Source: Grammothele lineata (taxonomy: Eukaryota; Basidiomycota; Agaricomycetes; Polyporales; Polyporaceae). From it: a DNA stretch of 64,000 nt. The position numbers and the translations under genes were made by a program. The notes under the pieces were generated by a model. That model was not told the origin of the DNA. It ran no database searches and worked only from the letters and a program-made list of their open reading frames with translations. The stretch covers positions 248,001 to 312,000 of the forward strand of contig NDFF03000007.1 of NCBI GenBank assembly GCA_002150815.3, in the 5' to 3' direction. This document shows, piece after piece, positions 46,836 to 56,454 of this stretch; within the stretch, counting starts at the first letter, position 1; each line of letters starts with the position of its first letter.

Positions 46836-49800
46836 TTAGTTTCTCAGCTCCGTCACGGTGCACGGTGAACATCTTGCATGCGATCCGAGCGGTTCACCAT
46901 CACGGGGCTGCTCTGCCAATGATGACTTCTGGTGCGCCTGCAAAGCCTGGGAAAGGCATAACGAGGAGATATTGCATGATATGTTACATATATATGAGTA
47001 TTTGAATCCTATAGGTCTAGTACGACAGGCATAGTGCATAGGATAAGACGTATAAGTAGCGATAATGTATAGGTCATACGTGTAAAGCATACTATCATAG
47101 TCACGAACCGAGCCTAGACACAAGGTCCATATTGTAACCGAGGACCGCATATAGTAAAGCGACGTATAAAGCATGTGAAGGAGAAATCTTGGTGAGCGTC
47201 GGCTACCGAAGTTTCTTTCGATACATTCGGTAGCCGAAGGATGTGAGACTGTAGAGCATGTTTCTGCCTCCTCGCTCCATGACCCTGCCGCCCCAGGAAT
47301 AGGTACGGAGTCAATTGGAACTGGAACGGGTGGAACGTGATCGGTGCCGTGAAGATATTGGTGCCCAGAAATGTACAAGGGGTGTGTTGAAAGTGAGCTC
47401 TTCTCCTCGAATAGTTGGGGTAGTGATTCCGTTGCAGAAACGGCATCAGTGTCTGCTGTAGTGCTCGTGGAAATAAAGGGTGAAACGTCTAAGACAGTGC
47501 TGATACGCTTGGATATGGTCCTTCCTCGAGAATAGTGACTAGGCTTAGACACCCACATATTTCTCTGGAAAAGGTAGGAGCCTCGACAATTCGCTGTTCG
47601 GGCACGGACCGCACCCGTTGCGCAACACCGAGCGGGACGCATACTAGCTCGAGCAGTGCGAGCGTTCTCACTGTCTATCACGGACGTGGTGGATAAATGA
47701 GGGTGGCGTAAACGCTCAGAGGGCTGCAGACACGAAGTCTGGGATTCGTCCGTCGTCGAGGTCTGGGGAACGCTCCGTTCAACGTCTTCGTTCGTAGTAA
47801 CCGACGGGCACTGATGCGATGCGGCATGTATGGACGCTGGAGGAGACTGCATAAACACGGGGGCGCTGTCGTCGCTCGAGTGCGAATCGTGAGCCGCAGA
47901 GGTACGCGTTGCGCTTCGAAGGACGCCGCATGGCGGCGGTGACGGTGGCGACCGCGGCTCATGCGCCCACGACTCAAGCATAGCGTCGGGCCTACGGAGA
48001 GTGTCGCTCGAAGAAGACTGCGGAATGCGTTCATAGCATGCGTCTGCTGAGCGCGACCTTGGGATGCTCGCACGTTCCGTCGGTTTCACGGCGCGGGTAC
48101 TAGTCGGACCCACTGCGACAAGCGGATCGAGCGATTGAGCTCGGGCAAGCGGGCGAAGCACGTCCGATACCTCGATTTGAAGCCTGTATGGTGCTCCGTC
48201 CCACAAGTCCCTGAGCTGCGAAGAAGGAGTGCCGAGGGACAACTTGAGGGAGCGATCGCGACGAGGATCCTTCGAGTGAAGGGAGAACGTTTTCGAGGCT
48301 AGGCCGGCGGAGAACGTCCATCGTGTGGAGGCGCTGATGTGAGTCGCGCGACACGATGCCTGACTGACGTCGAGCGCTGCAAGAGTGGAGTCGCCTTCAA
48401 CTTCGCCATCGCCCCGGTCGTTGACGGCTTGAGACGAAACAGTCGCGCAGAGACGTCCCCGGCTCTCTCCCGGGCATGCGGAGCACCGACTGAACTGGAT
48501 ACCGACGATCTCGTCTCCCCGCGCAACCGTGAACCGCGCACGAGTGTCCGCCGGGGAGTGGATGTCCGCGACGGTATATCCCTGCTTGCGGAGCACGTCG
48601 TTACACCAGAGATCCAGCTTGATGTTTGGCTTCGAAGCGCGCTGCGATGCCGTCCCTTGGGAGAATGCCGCGTAGGTCGGGAAGTCGTGTGGCGCACGGC
48701 GCGTGGAGCGCATATCGTAGCGGATGTACGCGTTCTTCTTCGTGATAGCACCAAGAAGAGGCAGTTGGTACGGGGGAACGGAGACGAGGCGGCAGTATGT
48801 TGGCAGGGACGGTGGGGCTCCGAGACGGGCCCGAGCCGTACAGTGCGACGCGAGGGAACCAACAGCCACATCAAGGCTCGATGGGTCATATAGAGATGGC
48901 CGGAGTACGAGCGCGAGCAAATTCCCGTTGCTCTCAGTGCACGCGAGAAGAGCGAGGTGGTTGTTGGCATGTTGAACGACTGGGAGGCTGGCGCGGATGC
49001 CGTACGCCGTGATGGTGAACTCCGGGTGGGGAATCGCGCAACGAAGGGTCTTCTCAAAAGCCCTGGGCGAGATTGTAGAGATACCAAAACATGTTCTGAA
49101 ATCATGAGGCGACGAGGCGAGAAGGCAAGAGTCCTGGACGCCGCTTATAGCTCGAGAAAGGGAAGGACACTGTTCCTCGAGGCGAAGAGCGGTACGGGAC
49201 CCCCACGCGAAGAGCGTCTGATCCGGGATGTGCTTGAGGATAGCCTCTTGCAATCGGATGAACGCGGTCGGCCCTTCGCCATAGTTGAGTCGCAGATGGA
49301 CGCCGAAGATCCCGAGGAGAGAGTACGCTTGGTCCTCGACCTTCCCGGCCTTGCGAAACGCGGCCCACGACATGCGTTTGGCGACGGAGACGTCCGCGAG
49401 CTGGCGCTCACCTCGCAACACGCTAGTCTCAATCCCAGTGACCTCCGTGATCACAGCGGCAAGCGTGCTCTTGGTACCTATGACGCTCCAGGTCTTGGAC
49501 AGGAAGACGACCGTCCGAGGGGCGATGAGCTCCTGCAACGTCCAAGCGCGCGTGAACCACTGGCTGCTGCGGAACTGCGAGTCCGGCCGCTGCGGATCAT
49601 CTTCGCCGTCGACGTCAGCGAGGTAGGCGTAGCAGATCTGGGAGGCCGAGTACCAGCTGTACATCGAGTTTATAGCCTCCGAGAGCTCGGTGTTATTTGC
49701 CTGGTTGATGCAACACGTGTCGATCCAGATATACAGATATCCATGGCGGAGCGCTGTGGAGCACGCGCGCTGAATCTTCTGGGAGAGTAGCGGGAGGATG

Positions 49801-49970
49801 TCGTTGGAGGTGGACTTTGCCTGGATGGCAAGAACATCTTCGTATGTCTGCTCGGGAACGAAGTCCAGACGGCCTTCCTTCGCCCAGACGTGCGAAAGAA
49901 TAGCATAGGGAAATGTTGCCGGGCCTTCGACAGACACAATCTGGCCGGTCGACGTGTCGATGAGCCTCAT
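46836..49970 (-). CDS. HET-domain protein (heterokaryon incompatibility type)
   Basis: 1,044 residues in one open frame. Starts MRLIDTSTGQIVSVEGPATF. The HET domain occupies about residues 20-170: YAILSHVWAKEGRLDF, YIWIDTCCINQANNTELSEA, QICYAYLADVDGEDD, and WFTRAWTLQELIAPRTVVFL. Conserved follow-up blocks are SVAKRMSWAAFRKAGKVEDQ, AYSLLGIFGVHLRLNYGEG and AFIRLQEAILKHIPDQTLFA. The C-terminal half is variable and Ser/Pro-rich with no known domain. The last 150 residues come from AT-rich DNA and may lie beyond the true stop if an intron is hidden. HET domains can trigger cell death in fungal self/non-self recognition; basidiomycete members mostly lack experimental function. It is paralogous to the gene at 60.3 kb. 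Confidence 0.88.
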   Translation of the reverse strand: MRLIDTSTGQIVSVEGPATFPYAILSHVWAKEGRLDFVPEQTYEDVLAIQAKSTSNDILPLLSQKIQRACSTALRHGYLYIWIDTCCINQANNTELSEAINSMYSWYSASQICYAYLADVDGEDDPQRPDSQFRSSQWFTRAWTLQELIAPRTVVFLSKTWSVIGTKSTLAAVITEVTGIETSVLRGERQLADVSVAKRMSWAAFRKAGKVEDQAYSLLGIFGVHLRLNYGEGPTAFIRLQEAILKHIPDQTLFAWGSRTALRLEEQCPSLSRAISGVQDSCLLASSPHDFRTCFGISTISPRAFEKTLRCAIPHPEFTITAYGIRASLPVVQHANNHLALLACTESNGNLLALVLRPSLYDPSSLDVAVGSLASHCTARARLGAPPSLPTYCRLVSVPPYQLPLLGAITKKNAYIRYDMRSTRRAPHDFPTYAAFSQGTASQRASKPNIKLDLWCNDVLRKQGYTVADIHSPADTRARFTVARGDEIVGIQFSRCSACPGESRGRLCATVSSQAVNDRGDGEVEGDSTLAALDVSQASCRATHISASTRWTFSAGLASKTFSLHSKDPRRDRSLKLSLGTPSSQLRDLWDGAPYRLQIEVSDVLRPLARAQSLDPLVAVGPTSTRAVKPTERASIPRSRSADACYERIPQSSSSDTLRRPDAMLESWAHEPRSPPSPPPCGVLRSATRTSAAHDSHSSDDSAPVFMQSPPASIHAASHQCPSVTTNEDVERSVPQTSTTDESQTSCLQPSERLRHPHLSTTSVIDSENARTARASMRPARCCATGAVRARTANCRGSYLFQRNMWVSKPSHYSRGRTISKRISTVLDVSPFISTSTTADTDAVSATESLPQLFEEKSSLSTHPLYISGHQYLHGTDHVPPVPVPIDSVPIPGAAGSWSEEAETCSTVSHPSATECIERNFGSRRSPRFLLHMLYTSLYYMRSSVTIWTLCLGSVRDYDSMLYTYDLYIIATYTSYPMHYACRTRPIGFKYSYICNISCNISSLCLSQALQAHQKSSLAEQPRDGEPLGSHARCSPCTVTELRN

Positions 49971-52900
49971 GGTGCTGTATGCAGACGGTCAGATATCTAC
50001 TAAAATGAACCAACGTATGATCCACTTACGCGTGCGAAGTATCAGGCGTGTCAAGAATATGTGGATATCCGGACGAAGAAGTCAAGAAGTCTAACGTCAG
50101 GCCGTCAGCTGTGGACTTGTGCGTTGGATATCTGGCAAACTCACTGGATATACGGATATCCGGGCGGACTGAAGGGGAAGTGATGGATGTTCTGTTGCTG
50201 CTGGCTACCACCAGACGCGCAACCCCAGGTATAAGTAGGAAGCTCGGACGCAGAGCCGCCGCCGGACCAAACTCAACCCCGCCCAGCTCAGTGCGCGATC
50301 CCCGACGTTCGTCGGATATCTGGCTTCGTGGATCCATGGATCAGCCTCTCGACGCCGACCGTGGATAGCGGGCATGCACGGTGGCCCGAGTCTATGCTGA
50401 ATACTGTGCATTGCAGTAGCACAGCCCTTGCGGTGGAGGCGCTGCGCCGTATCTGGGAAACGGTCGTCGGAAGCTGGGCTTGCGACGTTAATGCCGATCC
50501 GTGCTTGTGAGTGTGCTGTCTTCTGCATGGATATCTCTACTCAAGCGGGGGCACGTACGTGCGGCGAGAGTTGAGTTCAGAAGAAGAGGCTAGGAAGACA
50601 CCGAAAGCTCACACGTTCATAACCCAGCAGCCATCCAGATATCCAACACGTGTACCGGATATCCACCCACGCAAAGCGAGCTCAACTACAACTCCAACTG
50701 AAAGAAACGTACATGGGTTAGTTTCCGATTCATTTAGGCCTGAGACCGGCCTACAAAGAGGAGTCGACAAAAGAGTAGAAGACCAAACGCACCGCCTAGA
50801 TCGAATCCGGAACTAACGGAAAATCCACCGCCCGGTGCGATACTAATCCACAAAAGGCATCTTCGAAGACCCAGCGTCCATTACGGGTCCGAATCCGTGA
50901 GCTTCCCCAAGGCCTGCGCACCTCGAGGCGTACCGGGGGAGGCCACGCCGACTCGGACTTGAGGCAGATGCGATGCTTCGACCCCGCGGGGGCATGACGA
51001 CTCCATTTGGGCCGCGATCTAATCGTCGGTCGTACCGCTCGAGTCGTAAGTGGGCTGTACGCGATGCGGTCGCACTCGTGGCAGGCGTGCTCGTCTAGCA
51101 CAAGATCCCACCGCATACAAACCGCAATCATCGACCCCACGTCAGATCAATCATCAACAGCTCCTCTGAAGACATCGCTTGCGGTCGATGGGGCGTCGAG
51201 GACGACGCCAGAAAAGCAACCTGATATCATAGCATCAAAGGGAAGACAGCGATTGAGTTTCCGGAGAACGATATCTGGATACCTCATGCTCTGCACGTTG
51301 CCCGGATATCCACGGACGTGAGGATGCTGTGCCCCTGGCGCTGCCCCCTTGCACGCAAGCGGGCGGCTCCGAGCACACAGCTGGAGCGAGCAGGCGTTGC
51401 CGCCCGAGCCTCCGAAATAAACGGAAAATATCCTGGAATACGTCTTCCGCTCAAGTCCACATTCCACATCCTGTTCGACAGTGGAGAGGCTCCAGGAGCA
51501 CAAAATGCCTGTATGCAGACAGCCCGAAGTACACTCGGAAATATGTCGGGGGTACATCGTGGCCGTCGCAGCTGGCGAGGGCGCGAACTCGTCTGGTGGC
51601 AGATATCTGGCTTGCGGCGCGGTCTGAAGCTTGAAGCTCGGGGGCCCTGCAGATCTCGCCGCACCCCAAATATCTGGAAGCCATCCGGTGTAGGCCTGTC
51701 GCCATGAGCGAGCTTGGATACCGGTTGGATATCCACACGCCGGCAGGCACCTCAGAGCCACAGCCACGAGGTTCTCGTGCAGAACAGGCCCTCCGTCCAC
51801 CTCGTCCAGCTCGCAGATGCTCTGTGCCTGTGCGTGCACGGTACAGATGGACGAGTGACACCACGAGCTCAAACATACGGTGCGGCCACGAGAGGAGTTT
51901 ACAAGGAACCACAATCGAAGGAGAACAATCGAATGCTGCGTACCTCATAATGTGGTCTGGAGCTAAAGTGCAGAAGAGTTGACCAGTCGACGATGACTGC
52001 GGTAGTTGCCTTCTCACCGCATCGGCAATATGGCTAACGAGCTAGTAACCCTCGAATTCGAAGCCTTGACTATACGTCAGGGCGCATAATTATCCCGGTA
52101 AGTTGAGTAGCTAAGTCGGGATTTCCACCCTATTCTTGTCCTGGGGAAGAGCGAGGTTCAGTGACGGCTCACCCAGTCAGCACACTCAAAAAAGCAGAAC
52201 TTCAAAAATCTTCAGCATGACTTGAGATTCAACGGGAGCTCGACGTTGACGCTTACCGTCTGACCATCGACCATGACCGTCGGGAACGGGGACACGCGTA
52301 CGCGCTACGCGGGAGCCGAAAATCTGTTCCGGTAGTAGCCGAAGCGGGCTCGACCGGTCCGCACCCCGGCCCGTTCTCTCGTGAGAGTTTTACCGGCATG
52401 CGTCCCTGCCCCGGATCCGGACGCGCCCAAGTTCGTCGTTCCTCTTTGTCCTCGTTGGTCCCGTTCTCCTCCCAACGCGATACGTAACGCCCAAGCACAC
52501 CTCTTCAATCCTGAGCTGGGTACTAGATGAACCGCGCTTTCTCCGGATCCTGAGTCCTCGCAAACCCCTCTGTCAGGCTAGCGTACGTACACGTGTATTA
52601 TATTCTTCGGCGAGCTAGTGAATGCGTACACGAAGAGGTGAAGTGGTGGTGGTCCGAATATGAGAAGGCACAGTGCACGCAAGAGCTTCCGTTCGTGCGG
52701 TGGCGAACGAGTCCGCGGGGGAGATACTTACCTACATACTTACGGCGCGGGTATGTCGTGATCAGTACGTGAGCGCGAAGAAATGAAAGCGCATCGCGAG
52801 CAAAGTCGCCATGTCGTGCTGCCGAGACACAGGAGCATGGCACGCCCGCAGAGGACACATGCAAAGGCTAGTCAGCCACAAAACGCCGACGAACAACAAA

Positions 52901-53168
52901 GTGGGGAAACTCTCGAGCCAACGGGTGATGGGATCCCCGTCAGGTGCTGCGTGTGGCCCGACGGGACAGTTGATCACCGGGGGCGGAAGGCCAAACAAAG
53001 AACGATGGCAGAAGGAGGGCACAGATGTCGCTGCGCGGCGGGCACGGCGAGCGTGTTCGACATCTGGGGACAAGTACTGGTCATTAGCACCCGTCTCTCG
53101 TGCGCGACCGTGACTGAGATGCGACTCGGACGCGGGCTGCGTTCGAACATCGCCCAGGTGCTCGCTCA
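49971..53168. other. Gene-poor stretch upstream of the first HET gene
   Basis: About 3.2 kb with many short frames on both strands, none with family similarity. It contains the RGATATCY cluster in its first 1.75 kb. Composition is near 50-55% GC. From 52,000 to 53,100 nothing is recognised; a 5' exon of the hypothetical gene ending at 53,537 may lie in 52,780-53,160. Confidence 0.45.
49992..51733. promoter_or_regulatory. Cluster of RGATATCY palindromes upstream of the first HET gene
   Basis: Twelve GATATC sites in 1.74 kb: starts at 49,992, 50,064, 50,127, 50,155, 50,315, 50,530, 50,638, 50,658, 51,270, 51,305, 51,602 and 51,728. Eleven of the twelve fit RGATATCY. Many are followed by GG or by CAC. 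About 0.4 GATATC sites would be expected by chance here. No repeated flanking sequence longer than about 11 bp joins the sites, so this is not a simple tandem satellite. The region contains no supported gene. The matching cluster near 59-60 kb lies upstream of the paralogous HET gene. Confidence 0.65.
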
Positions 53169-53537
53169 GTGCAAACGCATCCTCGGACCCATCCGCGACT
53201 CTGCTGGTGTTTCTCCACAACATACCGGGAGGAGGCGAGGAAGGAGGGCCGTGCGAGCTACTACGTCCCCGGCCTCGCCGCGTGGGCGCATGGCACCCGC
53301 GACTGGCACATCCTCTTCCGGTGCGCCTGGTACCAGCGGCGCTGGAGCGCGGCGAACTGGGAGACCCTCCTCCAGGAGATGGACCCCTTCCCCCTCATCA
53401 TCGACTTCTTAGTGGACAACCCGAAAGCGTTCACCTTCACGGACCAACCGGTCCCTGAGGCAGAGCTCTGGCCCCCGCCTATCCCCCCGGGGCTGCCCAG
53501 CGACGCTGGTCTCTGCCGCATTTACTTTGACTCTTGA
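53169..53537 (+). CDS. Hypothetical protein, 3' exon
   Basis: Not recognised. The last exon encodes REEARKEGRASYYVPGLAAW, AHGTRDWHILFRCAWYQRRW, NWETLLQEMDPFPLIIDFLV and DNPKAFTFTDQPVPEAELW, ending CRIYFDS. It is rich in Trp, Tyr and Pro with regular amphipathic pattern and no low complexity, so it looks like a folded protein. The GC-rich third codon positions fit the genes here. The true 5' boundary is unknown: residues before REEARKEG look like intron or leader, and upstream plus-strand sequence (52,783-53,160) may hold more exons. Confidence 0.4.
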   Translation: MQTHPRTHPRLCWCFSTTYREEARKEGRASYYVPGLAAWAHGTRDWHILFRCAWYQRRWSAANWETLLQEMDPFPLIIDFLVDNPKAFTFTDQPVPEAELWPPPIPPGLPSDAGLCRIYFDS

Positions 53538-54774
53538 TTCGTAACTTGTTCGCTCTCCGGATTCGGTCCTGTGTATTCTCTCCCCCGCTCGCGGGATTGT
53601 TCCGGGTCGTCCGTTGCCCCGCGATGTACGTCTCGCCCCGTTCTGTCTCGCTGCCCAGTAGCATACTCGGTAGTTCTATGTATTGGGCCTTATGCCCCGC
53701 CCGCCCTGGCCCTGCCGCGGGTCCCGTAGTGTAGCGGAAGACGGAATAAAATAGATTATGTGATTCGAAAGAAAGACCCATCCGCGAGGGGCAGTGAACG
53801 TTCGAGCCCCTAGGCCTGCACCGTGCAACACACTTCCAACGCTTTTCTTTTCGCATTAAGGAAGCAAGCACGCGCACGCGTTGGTTTGCAACTGAAGTGT
53901 TGAACGTTGATTACGCGCAGGCGGGCTAAGTACCTGAGTACCTACTCGAGTAGCTAGACTCTAGTGTAGTGTGGTGTGTGAATTGCGATTCCGATGACGA
54001 CGAGGTCCATGAGATTGTGTTTTGGAGAGGGAGAGGGAGAGGGAGAGGGAGAGAACGTAAGGCAAGATTGGAAGTGTAAGAGTCTGGGTCTGAGCACGAG
54101 AGAGCAATCGATGCGGATGAAGGAAGAGAATATGAGGAGAGGAGTGAGGACGATGCGAGTCCGTACGTATGTGTATGCGTGTGTGCGTGTGCGTGTGCGT
54201 TTGTATGAGGTGAGTGTGTGCGAGCGAACTATGGATGATTGGTTGGATGGATGGACGGACGGACGATTAGTGTCCCGCTACATCCCGCGGGGACGACGTA
54301 GAAGGAGATGAGGGTGGGCGTTGGTAGGTAGAAGTCCACTAGTCGGGACGCGCGTCGCGCGCGATGTCGAAGAAGAACGTGGTGGTGAGAGCGGTGGAGG
54401 GCTAACGGACAAGGGCCGACAGGGTGATGCGTATATGACGTCGAGGGGGTCGGATTTTGCAAGACGCGCCGTTCGCTGGGGAACCAGGAACCCGGGGCCC
54501 AGGGACGGGAAGACCGCGCTATGGGAAATCGCGAGAAGGAGGCGCATATGGGGACCCACGCTAAGCAGAATGGCCCCGCGCGGCGCCGTGGCACTCGCAG
54601 AGGACGCAGGTGCGCGCAGCGGCAGAGAGGCACGTCATGACGCCACCATCTCGCACCGCACAGTGCGCGCTCCTCCGTCCTCCGCGCCTCCCCAGACACA
54701 CCGGGCCCCCCTCCCTTCCACGTCGCGCGAAACAACCGGGGTCACGGAAGGCGTACCGCGAGTGCTGATACCGT
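53538..54774. other. Gene-poor stretch with simple repeats
   Basis: About 1.24 kb between a plus-strand hypothetical gene and the minus-strand type II membrane protein (convergent). It includes the GGGAGA repeat at about 54,015-54,054, runs of GTGTGCGTGTGCGTG near 54,180-54,200 and GGATGGATGGACGGAC near 54,245-54,265. No gene supported. Confidence 0.4.
54015..54054. repeat. Hexanucleotide microsatellite (GGGAGA)n
   Basis: About six copies of GAGGGA in a row, followed within 200 bp by GTGTGC and GGAC-type simple repeats. Non-coding. Confidence 0.85.
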
Positions 54775-56454
54775 TCACATGAACCGCCCCGGAACCTCAT
54801 GCCTAACAAAATGCCACACATACTGCGTCCAGCCCTCGAGCACGCCCGCGCCCGTCATGAAGTGCAGGCAATCGCCCGAGGCGTGCGCGTCGGGCCTCAG
54901 GAGCGCGGGGCGGTCGATGGGGAGGAAGTGCAGCGAGGGGTAGGCGGGGTTGGTCAGGACGTCCTACGTGTGCGCGTGTGCGTTAGCATTGGCACCGCGC
55001 ACAGAAGAGCGAAGAAAAGAGGGAGAAGGGGAAGGAGAGGAGGGGACGCACCTCAAACGCCCCATTAAACTCCCCAATCTGGTTCCAATTATACCACCCG
55101 TTCGGGCCCTTCTCGTACTCCCCAATCGGCTTGCGATAGTTATGACAGTCCTCGTGCCCCGGCAAGTACGCCCTTACCACGACCTGCCTCTCCCTCCTCC
55201 CTTTCCGTTCCGCCATCGCTCTCCTCCCTTCGAGCGTGCGCCGCCTATCCTCCGCCGCCTCCGCCTTGCGTAGGAGGGCTTGGACCTCGGCGGCCCACGC
55301 GTCCATAGCCTCGCGGAAGAACCGGACGACGTTGAAGATCCCGTCGTGGAACGCGCTCTCGTCTTTGAGCCCGGAGAAGAGCGTGGTCGTCCAGTGCCCC
55401 CCAGTGCTCACCACCATCGTCGCGAAGTTGCCCTGGGGCAAAGGGGCGGTGAAGGTCTTGACGTACTCGGCGGGGGCGAGGTTCCACACCGCCTCGTCTG
55501 AAAAGATACTCGCCGAAGAAGCGTTCGGATGGAGCGAGCGATAAAGCGCGTCGAGCTGGCTCGTCTCGTACAGCAGGTCGATCCTCCGAAAAGTGACGAG
55601 CGGGGTCGTCTCGATGTCGAACCCGCGCGGGAAATTGATGTGCTGCACGAGCGGGGAGGCGGGGTTGAGGTAGAGGTTCTGGGGCCAGCCGCGGTCGAAG
55701 TAGGGGTTCTCGACGTAGTTGGGCGTGGCGATGACGTGCGGGTAGAGCGTGCAGGAGAGCGAGAAGAAGTGGTTTTCGGTGACGGAGTCTGGAATGGGGT
55801 TGCGAGGGAGGTGAGTTAGAAACGGTGGTCTCTGACGCCGGCGATCGCAGGAAGCAGGAAGAATGTAGACGTGCGGCGCAGCACCCGACGAAAGAAGTTC
55901 TATGAACTTTGACGGAGGGATGTACCGGGCTGGAGCTACGCCGCAGCAGGACTTGGGGGACGCGAGTGGGCAGGAAACTCACCTCCGACGAGGAACCAAC
56001 CGCCGTCCTCAACGAGATGCTTGACGAGGGCGGCCCCGCTCATGTCCTCGATCTCGCACGTCTCGTTCGGCGCCCACTTCCACGCCGCGACCCCCGGGAA
56101 GCGGTCATACAAGCGGGGCGCATCGGCGGCGAGGTGCCAGTAGATCTCGCGGGAGCTCGCGCAGCCTTCTAAGCCGAGGAACTCCCATGCGTCTTCCTGC
56201 TTGGTGAACGCGGTGCGGTTCGTCGGGGGGTCCTTGGGTACCCAGTGCCCTGCTGCCCATGATTGGGGCGAACATGAGGGGCGGGGCCGGCGGGAGAGGG
56301 AGAAGGAGAAGGAGGGGAAACGGTCGGGGAAGAAGATGCGGGCGGCGTAGAGGACGGAGAGGAAGGCGAGGACTGCGAAGAACTTGGAGGAGAGGGAGCG
56401 GGGGGAGGTGATGAGCGGGCGGTAGGGCGCGTCGGTCTTGAAGAGGCCGACCAT
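54775..56454 (-). CDS. Type II membrane protein with GDS and DxxH motifs (PC-esterase/TBL-like)
   Basis: Likely a Golgi enzyme that adds or removes acetyl groups on glycans, by analogy with plant TBL and fungal Cas1-type proteins. Starts MVGLFKTDAPYRPLI, with one N-terminal membrane anchor (FFAVLAFLSVLYAARIFF), then a luminal region. Exon 1 contains CASSREIYWHLAADAPRLYD and ends GGWFLVG. Exon 2 begins DSVTENHFFSLSC, so the intron splits the catalytic GDS motif. The central part reads NFATMVVSTGGHWTTTLFSG. The last exon holds the second motif, DAHASGDCLHFMTG (DCLH), and ends HEVPGRFM. Both residues of the presumed Ser-His-Asp set are therefore present. Three exons, about 490 residues. Substrate is unknown. 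Confidence 0.78.

Noticed and set aside
48957..49790. 277-codon plus-strand frame inside the first HET gene
   Set aside because: Antisense of the conserved HET domain; the minus-strand frame has the family motifs.
54015..54265. Simple repeats that might be telomere- or regulatory-like
   Set aside because: They are GGGAGA, GTGTGC and GGAC microsatellites; not the TTAGGG telomere repeat, and no gene context gives them a role.
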